A stretch of DNA of 29,123 nt from Trametes villosa (lineage: Eukaryota > Basidiomycota > Agaricomycetes > Polyporales > Polyporaceae), in NCBI GenBank assembly GCA_002964805.2, contig PUDQ02000097.1, forward strand, positions 1-29,123, read 5' to 3'. Under the pieces are notes generated by a model that saw only the letters and a program-made list of their open reading frames with translations, was not told where the DNA came from and searched no databases. Made by a program: the position numbers and the translations under genes. Positions 1 to 7,824 of the stretch are shown in pieces. Every line of letters begins with the position of its first letter. The first letter of the stretch is position 1.

Positions 1-1
1 A

Positions 2-1645
2 CCAATAGAGGAACGAGTCGTAGAGTCGGCTCGTTACGCTGCACACGCACCTATCTCGGTGACTGCGGCAACCCCGGACAGCGACAATGTGACGCTGTCG
101 GACTCGTTATCTGCGGGTCCCTCTTTGCGTGTCTGGGTAGAAGGAGACGACGGCTTCCTGAAAGCCGTCAAGTCAGGTTATGTTAATGACCCGACGTTTC
201 AGAAAATACTGGAACGGCCTACTCAGCATCGCGCATTCGTAATGCGCGAGGGTGTGATATACACCAAGAACCGTGAAGGCGACGAAGTATTGTGTATACC
301 TCGTGGTCTGTATCGGAAACGGGCCCTTCAGGAGCTCGTGTTAGACCAAGCGCATAGCGCGCTTGGACATCTTGGACCTCAGCGCACGTCAGAGTACGTG
401 CGCAAGTGGTTTTGGTGGCCCGCGTTACGCAAAGATGTAGACAAGTTCTGCATTTCGTGCGGCGTGTGCCACACCACGAAAATAAGTACACAGCCCCCTA
501 TAGGGCTGTTACACTCGCTACCGATACCCACGGTGCCATGGACGTCTATGTCCATGGATTTCTTCGGTCCGTTTCCGCCCTCGCACGGATACGACTACAT
601 ATGGATTGTAGTCTGTCGGTTGACCTCGATGGTACACCTTATACCCATCAAGACAACCGACACAGCGTCAGACCTGGCGCTGGTCTACTTCAGGGAAGTA
701 GTCCGTCTACACGGGCTACCGGACTCCATAGTCTCTGATAGAGACTCGAAGTTCACTTCCAAGTTCTGGAAGGAACTGCATCGCCTTATGGGGGCGAAGC
801 TGCTTATGTCCACGTCGTTCCATCCACAGACGGATGGATTATCTGAGCGTAGTATACGCTCAGTGTCGCAGATACTCCGTGCACTGGTAGCTCCTGACCA
901 GTTGGACTGGTATGAGAAGCTACCGATAGCGGAGTTCGCTATCAACTCTGCGGTAAGTTCTACCACAGGGTTCGCTCCGTTCGAGTTGAACTACGGGTAC
1001 CTCCCGCGTTCCATGAACGGAATCGGAACGGATACTCCGTTTCGAGGAGTGCGAGAGTTCGCACTCAGAGCCAAGGCGAACTTGGAGATGGCGCATGATG
1101 CCATCATCGAGGCGCGAGTGCGCCAGACACACTATGCGAATAAGCATAGGCAAGCCGAACCCGACTTTGAGGTCGGGGACAAGGTATACCTATCGACAAA
1201 GAATTTGTCGATACCTAAGGGTCGGGCACGAAAACTCGTGCCTAAGTACATCGGACCGTATGCTATAATTGAGAGCATACCCAGTACGTCAAACTACGTA
1301 CTGGAGTTACCAGAAGAACTCCGGAACCGAAGGATACACCCTCGGTTCCACGCGTCGCTATTACGACGCTATGAGCCAAACGACGATGCGGTATTCCCGC
1401 ATCGTGAGGCGAAGTCGTATTACGACTTCGGCAATGAAGACTCCACCGAATGGTTGGTGGAAGAGATTATCGGCCACGAGTGGAATGGCAATAAGTGCCA
1501 GTTCCACGTGCGGTGGACGATGGGGGACCATACATGGGAGCCCTACGAGCACTGTAAGGAGCTCGTAGCATTAGACGAGTATTGTCGTCTAATGGGCGTG
1601 TCATCTTGGCGCGCGTTGCCCAAGAAAACATCCGCCAAGACTTAG
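2..1645 (+). CDS. Ty3/gypsy Pol, integrase plus chromodomain (5'-partial)
   Basis: The reading frame is open to the left edge, so this is the C-terminal part of a longer polyprotein; no start is assigned. In order one sees an HHCC zinc-binding domain (about nt 350-480; HSALGH, then CISCGVC) and the integrase core. Its catalytic residues are D in MDFF (about nt 552), D in VSDRDSKF (about nt 735) and E in LSERS, with exactly 35 residues between the last two (DX35E). A GPY/F module (KYIGPYAI, about nt 1245) and a C-terminal chromodomain (about nt 1450-1600; VEEII, FHVRW, HTWEPYEHC) follow. Integrase inserts the cDNA, and chromodomains of chromoviruses bind modified histones to steer insertion. 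No stop or frameshift is visible, and all catalytic residues are present. The codon choice produces a run of short inverted repeats, described as a finding. Confidence 0.95.
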   Translation, partial: PIEERVVESARYAAHAPISVTAATPDSDNVTLSDSLSAGPSLRVWVEGDDGFLKAVKSGYVNDPTFQKILERPTQHRAFVMREGVIYTKNREGDEVLCIPRGLYRKRALQELVLDQAHSALGHLGPQRTSEYVRKWFWWPALRKDVDKFCISCGVCHTTKISTQPPIGLLHSLPIPTVPWTSMSMDFFGPFPPSHGYDYIWIVVCRLTSMVHLIPIKTTDTASDLALVYFREVVRLHGLPDSIVSDRDSKFTSKFWKELHRLMGAKLLMSTSFHPQTDGLSERSIRSVSQILRALVAPDQLDWYEKLPIAEFAINSAVSSTTGFAPFELNYGYLPRSMNGIGTDTPFRGVREFALRAKANLEMAHDAIIEARVRQTHYANKHRQAEPDFEVGDKVYLSTKNLSIPKGRARKLVPKYIGPYAIIESIPSTSNYVLELPEELRNRRIHPRFHASLLRRYEPNDDAVFPHREAKSYYDFGNEDSTEWLVEEIIGHEWNGNKCQFHVRWTMGDHTWEPYEHCKELVALDEYCRLMGVSSWRALPKKTSAKT

Positions 1646-1892
1646 CGGATGTACGAAGCGCAACATGCGCTTCGTGGTCAAGACTACCCGAGTGAGTAGT
1701 CGTGGTGAAGGACAGAGCACGCGCAGAGAGCGCGTGACCGTGAAGTAGTACGTCACGTGCAGACTCGCGTGCGCGAGGCAGCCACCGACGCGTTCGGACT
1801 CCGCCGGCGCTTTAAGACGGCGACCTCGCGAGTGCAGGGTCATAACCGACCTCTGCCACCTCACCACCACCACCAACAACGACGCCCGCGCC
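1646..1892 (+). other. Spacer between integrase ORF and second retrotransposon ORF
   Basis: A 247-bp stretch with no convincing gene. It keeps the inverted-repeat style of its neighbours. Perfect stems are seen at 1654-1662/1666-1674 (CGAAGCGCA and its complement, 3-nt loop), GACTAC...GTAGTC near 1681-1700, and CACGCGC...GCGCGTG near 1719-1737. It could hold an internal promoter or a ribosome re-entry signal for the next ORF; nothing in the sequence decides that. Confidence 0.5.
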
Positions 1893-4460
1893 ATGAACGA
1901 CGCCCCGCAAGACAACACGCAAGCCAGCAGCTCCGGGCAGCAAGCCTCGGAGCAACAGGGGTCGCAACCTGCGGCCCCTCAACAACAAAATATCCCCTTC
2001 CCCCAGCCTTCGCAGTTCCTGCTGCCGCAACAAGCGGCAGCTCCCGCATTCTCGTCCATGCCGGGGGTAACCCACCCCCAGCAGTTCCCGCATGCCTTCT
2101 CGCAGGGCATGCCCGCCTACGGGTTTCCGTACGGCGGCGGCTTCCAGTTCCCGCATCAAGCGGGTCCTGCATTCCAGAGCGCGCCCAGTTCGAGCGCGCC
2201 GATGCCACAAACTGGTGGCATCCCCCTCATGCCCTTCTCGAGCATGACCTGGGCGCCCGTAGCGGGCCAACACTTGTTGGTCGCGCACAGCGACAACTGC
2301 GCTGTGTGCGCGGACTTTGTCCGCCACTACAACTCGGCGGCGTCAGACTCGACGTTCCGGGACGCGCAGACGCGCGTCCAGTCAGAACTGCAGCAGCGGT
2401 TCTGGCGGCACTTCGAGGAGCACCAGAGGGTGGAGGAGGGGAGGAGCCGCAATCGGATCGCGGAGCTCGAGGCGAAGCTCCAGAAGATGAAGGAGCTCGT
2501 CGACGAGACGAAGTCGATCCGGGACAGATACCGGAGCGAGCGCGAGGCCGCTCGCCAGGAGCGCGACGAGTACGAGCGCGAGCGCGATGAGGTGCGCTCG
2601 CAGTTGGAGGCTGAGCTCAGTCGGGCTCGGCACAGGAGGGCGTCGCCTCCGCGCGACGAACGACGACGCGACCCGAGGGAACTCAGCCCTCGGAGGAGGG
2701 ATACTGCGAACGATAGGTCGTTCGCGTCGACATCAAGAAGCTCAGCGCCGTCCGCTGGGCCCAGCTTGATGCCGATCGTGTCGTTGCCCAGCGGGGCAGG
2801 ACCATCGAGGACTGGAGCGTCGCAGATGACGACGCCAAATGTGGCAGGACCGTCGAACTCGACGGCGATGCCGACCTCGTCGACATCCGCGGACCGGGAC
2901 CACCCTATGGTGGACTGGGAGAACGCGACGAGCGACGAGGACGACGACATCGACGAGAGGCGGATCGAGAGACTCGTCTCTCGAAACCGATATCGTCGTG
3001 CTCGTCGCGACACTGGCCCGGCACATGCTCCGGGTCAGGGCGCGCCGTTTGGCACGCAACCTCCGCCGCAACCAGCGACGGATGTGGCGAGGGTCCCCGG
3101 GTGGCCGTACCACCTGTTGGCCCTCCCCACCGACTCGGACCCGCGTCTCGCGGGGCACTGGTACAACTACGTGCCGGTGTCCGTCGCGGACGCCAACAAC
3201 ATCATCATGGCTGCTCGCCGTGATACGGGTGAAGCGGCTCACCGCATCCGCGACCTAATTGGTCAAGTGAACTCCCGTTCGGAGTACACAGGAGTGGCTG
3301 GTCTCAACCAGCTACAGTCGTCGTGGCGTCGAGAGGCGCCGCCGCCGCTGATCGCGGCGGCTCAACGAGCCGACTCCCGGGGAAACACTCCCCCTGGACT
3401 CGAGCACGCGTCGACGGCGCACTTGCCGCCGCCGTCGTCGACCCTCTCGCGCAAGCGGACGCCCGCCGAGTGGCGGGAGGTCAAACTGAAGCTGCGTGCC
3501 CAGCGCACGGCGCCGGCCCCAAACCAGCCGAGCTTCAGTGACCCGCCTGCTGTGTGGCAGGCTTGGTATGGCGTCGATGAGCGCCGTATCCCTCAGTGGA
3601 TGGAGCGGGAGCCAAATGGGCTTCCTACGACGCGCAGCGTGGAGTACCACGTTGCCGTTCGAGCGATGCTGCCGCGCGGCACGCCACTGGGACCGCGAGG
3701 GCATTGGGTGACCCTCGCCCACTGGCTGTTCTCAGTGCCGGGGCTCTACCGTTACGTGGTAGAGCAGGGGCAGTACCCCGTGGGTACTAGCTACCACCCG
3801 GGCCCCTACCCCAACGACGTCGCAAGCACGACGTTGTTCCACCTAGCGCGCTGGTTTGCGGCGCGCGGTCTTACCCCGACGGCTGCGGAGCGGTTCCTAC
3901 CGCTCGCGAGACTGTGCCGCAACGAGCGGAATGGGCGCGACCTTCGGTCGCTGCTGCCTCAAATGGATGGCGGCCCGAATTCGACTCTCGACGTCGGAGT
4001 CGTGCCCAGTTCGCGGGACTTGGGACCAGTCGCCACAGGCGGCCCACTGCCGCCCCCAAACGCGCCCGCACCTGCGCCCGCGCCCGCACCCGCACCAGCA
4101 CCCGCACCCGCACCAGCACCCCCGCAGGCGCCCGAGGCGCCTGCCGTTACCACCGACGACGTCGACATGACCGACGCGTCCACTACCACCGCCGCGACCG
4201 CCATAACTGCGGTCGCCGAACCGTCGAGCATTGCCTCGACCCCGTCACACGTAGTGGCGGGTACCCATCCCGATGACGGAGTCCCACCTCCGCCGTACTC
4301 CCCCGCTCGCGCGATGGAGGACGTGCAGGAGGCACCCGTCGCCGGGCCTTCCCAACCGCCTGCCGCTGCTAGCGACAGGCACGACGAGAGCGAGAACGCG
4401 ACGGGTGAGCAGGGATCCTCCCCTCTCACCCCGTCTTCGCCACACGACGACACCGCGTAG
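1893..4460 (+). CDS. Accessory ORF of the chromovirus, 855 aa, function unknown
   Basis: An intact ORF on the same strand as pol, between integrase and the 3' LTR, where most fungal Ty3/gypsy elements have nothing. I do not recognise the family. The N-terminus is Gln/Pro-rich (aa 1-125), followed by a CAVC motif within an H/C-rich patch (about aa 130-145). A strongly charged stretch, probably a coiled coil, spans about aa 165-247. A basic Ser/Arg-rich linker and an acidic patch (DEDDD, near aa 345) come next. A more globular region occupies about aa 398-690, with recognisable phrases such as DRR-type charged helices, HLARWF and LAHWLFSVPGLYRY. An (Ala-Pro)n run lies near aa 724-744 and the C-terminus is disordered. 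No signal peptide or membrane segment is seen, so an envelope protein is unlikely. A captured gene, a displaced Gag-like protein or an RNA-binding/assembly factor are possible. The start is the first ATG of the frame. Confidence 0.75.
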   Translation: MNDAPQDNTQASSSGQQASEQQGSQPAAPQQQNIPFPQPSQFLLPQQAAAPAFSSMPGVTHPQQFPHAFSQGMPAYGFPYGGGFQFPHQAGPAFQSAPSSSAPMPQTGGIPLMPFSSMTWAPVAGQHLLVAHSDNCAVCADFVRHYNSAASDSTFRDAQTRVQSELQQRFWRHFEEHQRVEEGRSRNRIAELEAKLQKMKELVDETKSIRDRYRSEREAARQERDEYERERDEVRSQLEAELSRARHRRASPPRDERRRDPRELSPRRRDTANDRSFASTSRSSAPSAGPSLMPIVSLPSGAGPSRTGASQMTTPNVAGPSNSTAMPTSSTSADRDHPMVDWENATSDEDDDIDERRIERLVSRNRYRRARRDTGPAHAPGQGAPFGTQPPPQPATDVARVPGWPYHLLALPTDSDPRLAGHWYNYVPVSVADANNIIMAARRDTGEAAHRIRDLIGQVNSRSEYTGVAGLNQLQSSWRREAPPPLIAAAQRADSRGNTPPGLEHASTAHLPPPSSTLSRKRTPAEWREVKLKLRAQRTAPAPNQPSFSDPPAVWQAWYGVDERRIPQWMEREPNGLPTTRSVEYHVAVRAMLPRGTPLGPRGHWVTLAHWLFSVPGLYRYVVEQGQYPVGTSYHPGPYPNDVASTTLFHLARWFAARGLTPTAAERFLPLARLCRNERNGRDLRSLLPQMDGGPNSTLDVGVVPSSRDLGPVATGGPLPPPNAPAPAPAPAPAPAPAPAPAPPQAPEAPAVTTDDVDMTDASTTTAATAITAVAEPSSIASTPSHVVAGTHPDDGVPPPPYSPARAMEDVQEAPVAGPSQPPAAASDRHDESENATGEQGSSPLTPSSPHDDTA

Positions 4461-4918
4461 GTGTCTAATCACAACCTTCGAGTGCATCCGTCATGCACTC
4501 GTCGTATACTACGACGGTATGACTGCAAATATTTGCAGTCCCTGTAGGAGACGATATTATCGTCTCCTCGGGCATAACGCAACCGATCTGCGTCAAAAAT
4601 TGATCGGTTCGTCCGCCATAGCTGCGGTACTAATGTACATAGCCGCACCCCACGGTGCGCGCATCAATAACCCAAAAACAAAAACACTACCATATCATGG
4701 TAGTGTAGTGGTATGACTGCTACTATCTGCAGTCGTGTATATATCCCACTGCACTGCTGTGACCACCCTGTGAGCCTACTTGGCTCACTGACTCATTGTA
4801 TATATGAGTTGCGCACGCACTATGCGCAACTCTTTGTATCATATAGTGCTATGACTGCAAATATCAGCAGTCGTTCCTTTTATTATAATATTCTATTGTA
4901 GACCCGTACAACGGGTCT
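4461..4918 (+). other. Hairpin-dense non-coding 3' region of the retrotransposon
   Basis: About 460 bp without a credible gene, made up almost entirely of consecutive perfect inverted repeats. Examples are the 20-bp palindrome at 4521-4540, a 9-bp stem with a 3-nt loop at 4547-4567, ACACTACCAT...ATGGTAGTGT near 4684-4706, GAGTTGCGCA...TGCGCAACTC near 4806-4832, and AGACCCGT...ACGGGTCT just before the polypurine tract. Three related hairpins, each starting ATGACTGC and closing GCAGTC, lie at 4521-4540, 4715-4734 and 4853-4872. This looks like a structured 3' RNA region. Confidence 0.7.
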
Positions 4919-4930
4919 AGAGGGGGAGAG
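4919..4930 (+). other. Polypurine tract (plus-strand primer)
   Basis: AGAGGGGGAGAG lies immediately upstream of the LTR start TGTAAC. In LTR retrotransposons the RNase H-resistant polypurine tract primes plus-strand cDNA directly before the 3' LTR. Its position fixes the left border of the LTR at 4931. Confidence 0.85.
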
Positions 4931-5218
4931 TGTAACGACCCTCCGCGGTCGTTACGGGTTCTTGTAGGACATAGCGCTAGTTGCGCTATGTCGCGATCAG
5001 TACCTAGCGCTAGTTGCGCTAGGATAAGATACCGCGTAGATATCATGTATTAGATAGACGCGTACGACGCGCGGGTATTCGGAGCCCGCGCGTCTGGTGA
5101 GGGCAGCCTTCTACAACTGCCCCACCATCTCCCGAGTACGCCGAGCCCTAATAGAGCCCGGACCAGAGTACTTGGAGACTGCGGGCATCAGAAGTGCCCG
5201 ACACCCGTGAGTTTTACA
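4931..5218 (+). repeat. 3' long terminal repeat of the chromovirus
   Basis: A 288-bp LTR that starts TGTAA after the polypurine tract and ends TTACA, so the ends are a perfect 5-bp inverted repeat with the canonical TG...CA. The right border is set independently: the next base (5219) is where similarity to the other Plavaka copy begins. Inside are strong stem-loops at 4932-4955 (9-bp stem), 4968-4992 (10-bp stem) and 5003-5023 (8-bp stem, same TAGTT loop), followed by a GC-rich inverted repeat near 5074-5100. The second LTR for comparison lies outside the window. Confidence 0.9.
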
Positions 5219-5977
5219 GGCGCAAACACCGGGACGACTTCGACGAGGATCCCGATGCGTAAGCCGTTCTAGCCCTCGTCTATCTACTGATCCTGACCCT
5301 CTGCAGGCTCCTCGAACGTATTCGCAACGGCGAGCTCAAGATGAACCACTCAGGGTTCCCGTCCTTCACGTATAACGAAACCTCTCGTGCTAATGAGCTC
5401 GCCACGGGCCTCTTTATGGGAGACCTGCTGAAGCAGGTACGGTCGCCTTTGCCCCGCGATCATGTCAAATACTGATGGACTTCCGGGCTGCACAGGGCTA
5501 TCGCTGTGTTTGGACAAGCCCGGAGTCGTCCACCAACGAGCCGGGAGTTGAGGGATCGGGGCGGCCATCGATCTCGCGTGCGAATGGAATCGACACCGTC
5601 CGGCCGGGCAACATCGCGTACATCGCGTGCTTGGTAAGCCTATACACTCGCGCTGTGCACTGTTGCTAAGCGTGTACACAGATGCGACACATCCTGTCAT
5701 CGGAGGCGTCGTGGAGCATTCAAGACAAGAAAGCCTTCAACGGTGCCCTGTTCTACGACAAGATTGTACGCGCCTTCGAGCAGGAGGCTCTCCGCAAGCC
5801 GGTGCTCGAGTTCTACCAGTAGTATGTCTCGAAACGTTGTACAGGACACAACTAATTGTTATTTATAGCGAGGTATACGGCGGCTTCCCCGACGCGAACG
5901 TCTCCGATGATGAGGAGGACAACTTCGCAGCCCTCGCGCGGGAACTCTCAGGCGGTGCTAGCAGCAGCAGCGCGTAG
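5219..5977 (+). pseudogene. DUF6698-like gene, 3' exons only, interrupted by the retrotransposon
   Basis: The 3' part of the gene that is complete at 11017-12883. Exon pieces by mirror position are 5219-5258 (remainder of exon 5), 5307-5436, 5496-5633, 5682-5818 and 5869-5977, the last ending in TAG. The retrotransposon entered exon 5 in the codons for a VWRKH-type stretch, so no normal product is expected. The remaining coding sequence is otherwise undamaged, which means the break is recent. Transcripts initiated in the LTR could read through it in sense. Confidence 0.8.
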
Positions 5978-6629
5978 GCTGGATCCGGCTCCTCGAACTA
6001 GTCTCTGGCCTCGCATCGCGCGTCCTCGCGCTTCTTGTCCCCGCCGCTCTCGCTCTCGCTCTCGTGCCCGTCCCGTCCCGGTTCTCTGATACTGGCTTCC
6101 GTGCTCGTGCCCACGCGCTCTCGCTCCCCTACGGTCTCGCACTGCCCGCGCGCGCATCGTCAAGGCTTGCTCCCTCGCGCACGCGTCCTCCGCGCCCTCT
6201 GTCCCTCGCGCGCGCCTTCCAGGCTCCGCGTCCCCGCGCGCGCATTCTCCGGGCTCCGTGCGCTCTCGCTCACGCCCGTCCTCCCGTTCTCGTGCTCTCG
6301 CGCCTCGGCGCCCGTGCCCGTAGTGCTCCCCTGCTGTATGTTAGTGTGTATGATATAATGATTTTTCGCATTCTTTTCGGGCTGTGCCAGAACGAGCACC
6401 GGGGCTGCCGGGAATCCATGCTATGGAACCGGCAGCCCAAATTATATTTTATAAATTTTCGTGCATACACTTATGACTTTATAGGATGTCCTCAATCGCA
6501 TGTAAGGACCTGGTCTGCGCGAGACGATCCCGAGTGACCGAGGGGATTGTAAGCGTAGCCGAGAGAGGGGGGAACGCTATATAAGCCCCGTCCCTATAGG
6601 CCGGGACATTGTAAGCGATTTCGGCCGTT

Positions 6630-6661
6630 GCAAGCCCTTGCGAGCGCTCGCAAGGGCTTGC
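6630..6661. repeat. Subterminal 32-bp perfect palindrome, left copy
   Basis: A perfect palindrome centred on GAGC|GCTC with repeated CTTGCGAGCG/CGCTCGCAAG units, ending 24 bp from the element terminus at 6685. It is the mirror of 10333-10364. Clustered subterminal motifs of this kind are typical transposase-binding sites in CACTA-like and related elements; that role is inferred here. Confidence 0.7.
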
Positions 6662-6685
6662 GAGCCTTTTGCTCTTTTGCTGATG

Positions 6686-7824
6686 TCCGTGCCTGGAAGA
6701 GTTGCTACGGGTAGTTCCACGTTGAATCGACAATGGTCGCCGAATCTCGGGGGACGATCAGTCGCAAGCCTCTGTCGTCATTACCACTATTATGCCGATT
6801 GGTCGGCCCTGATTCACTGGGGCAGCCTGCCCTATCTCGGTCGATGCACTGAAAAGCTACAGAGAATGGGCTATGTATTCAAAAGTTGTTGCAGAGCTAA
6901 GCCTACATAGATGCTATCAGGTCTGAAATAAGATCGACACTCGAAGCATGAGATTGAATATCACTGGCGGGCAAGCGGACGAGGCGTCCAGTTGATGGTG
7001 GCGCCACAGGGCGCCACGCCCGCCGCCGCCTTTACTACGGTGTCGGGCCCGCCGTCGTGCAAAGGACTTGGACGATGCTGAGATGTGTCGCGGTGATTTC
7101 AGCGGCTCGCGACCACCACTGGAGCACGTCTGCGCGTCAGCACGAGCTCACGGAAAACTTGAATTCATGCTGGAGGCTACTGACCGGGACTCGATCGTGA
7201 GGCGTCCGAAGACCCAGGCGCGAGTTTCCGCAGGGTATGAAAGGATCTACGAACGGGCACGTTAGGAGCCGTCCGAGTCGCCGCTTGCCGCACGTACCCT
7301 CATAGTCTACGCTATGCGGCACGAGGCATGAGGAGAGCGGGTACTTCTGGGCATGTAGTGGAGGGTAGTCGGATGTCGGGGAGGGCTTCTGTGAGAGAAG
7401 GCACCCCGCCGCGCAGAGGTCACATTTTATAGCCAAGTTCCAAATCCAGAGCTCTGTGCGAGGGAGAGGCGAGTCAGAGTACACCACTCTCGAAGTGCAA
7501 AGCTGTTGAGGGTAGACGCAGAGAGCAGGAGTCGACGCTACGTAGGCGCACGTAGCACACAGGTTGCGATTTGGAGTCGCTCGATCTGTGTGCTCCGCGC
7601 GGCGCGCCAAACCTGCCAGCTTGCGCTATGCGCGCGACTCTGCGGAGACCAGCATAGCACGCGGCTCTTCATCTCGAATCGCGCTGAGCTTGTGCGATGA
7701 GCAGCTCCTGCGAGACGCATCTGGTTCCATACCGTGGCGACATGGGCTATTGCTTCTGCTACGTACGCTATCTCGCCAACCCGAAGATCGCCTGACCAGC
7801 ACGATTTCCAGCTTGACGCAGTGT
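6686..7824. other. Flanking DNA between transposon end and duplicated segment; no gene recognised
   Basis: About 1.1 kb with only short ORFs. The longest, on the minus strand at 7137-7610 and the plus strand at 7068-7265, show no recognisable domain, and I saw no convincing splice pattern linking them. It probably represents the pre-insertion host intergenic sequence. The two bases following the transposon end (TC, 6686-6687) are the predicted target duplication of the left copy. Confidence 0.4.

Larger units (their letters stand above)
1..5218 (+). mobile_element. Ty3/gypsy chromovirus LTR retrotransposon, 3' portion
   Basis: This is the right part of an LTR retrotransposon whose gag, protease, reverse transcriptase and 5' LTR lie outside the window. 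The order seen is integrase-chromodomain, an extra ORF, a non-coding hairpin-rich stretch, a polypurine tract and the 3' LTR. The LTR ends at 5218. From 5219 onward the sequence matches the reverse complement of 10309-11775, so the retrotransposon lies inside a second element. Both visible ORFs are uninterrupted, which suggests a young insertion. If this family makes a 5-bp target duplication, GGCGC (5219-5223) or a nearby frame of it should be found just outside the missing 5' LTR. Confidence 0.93.
5219..6685 (+). mobile_element. Terminal 1,467 bp of a second Plavaka-type transposon copy, cut by the retrotransposon
   Basis: This segment is the reverse complement of 10309-11775 with constant offset (x pairs with 16994-x). 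I found no mismatch or indel by eye, and every translated ORF on one arm recurs exactly on the other. It ends at 6685 with CTTTTGCTGATG, the same terminus as the complete element. On the left it stops exactly at the LTR, so the rest of this copy should lie beyond the 5' LTR, outside the window. It carries the 3' end of the DUF6698-like gene plus about 700 bp of GC-rich, pyrimidine-rich 3' flank and subterminal repeats. Confidence 0.92.

Noticed and set aside
3959..4453. Long minus-strand ORF rich in Gly-Ala opposite the second retrotransposon ORF
   Set aside because: It is the antisense shadow of the Ala-Pro run and GC-rich codons; the plus-strand ORF spans 855 codons and is collinear with pol.
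6064..6537. 157-aa ORF in the 3' flank of the DUF6698-like gene (also at 10457-10930)
   Set aside because: Its presence in both arms only reflects the repeat. The protein is Arg/Pro/Ser-rich low-complexity sequence with no domain or splice support.
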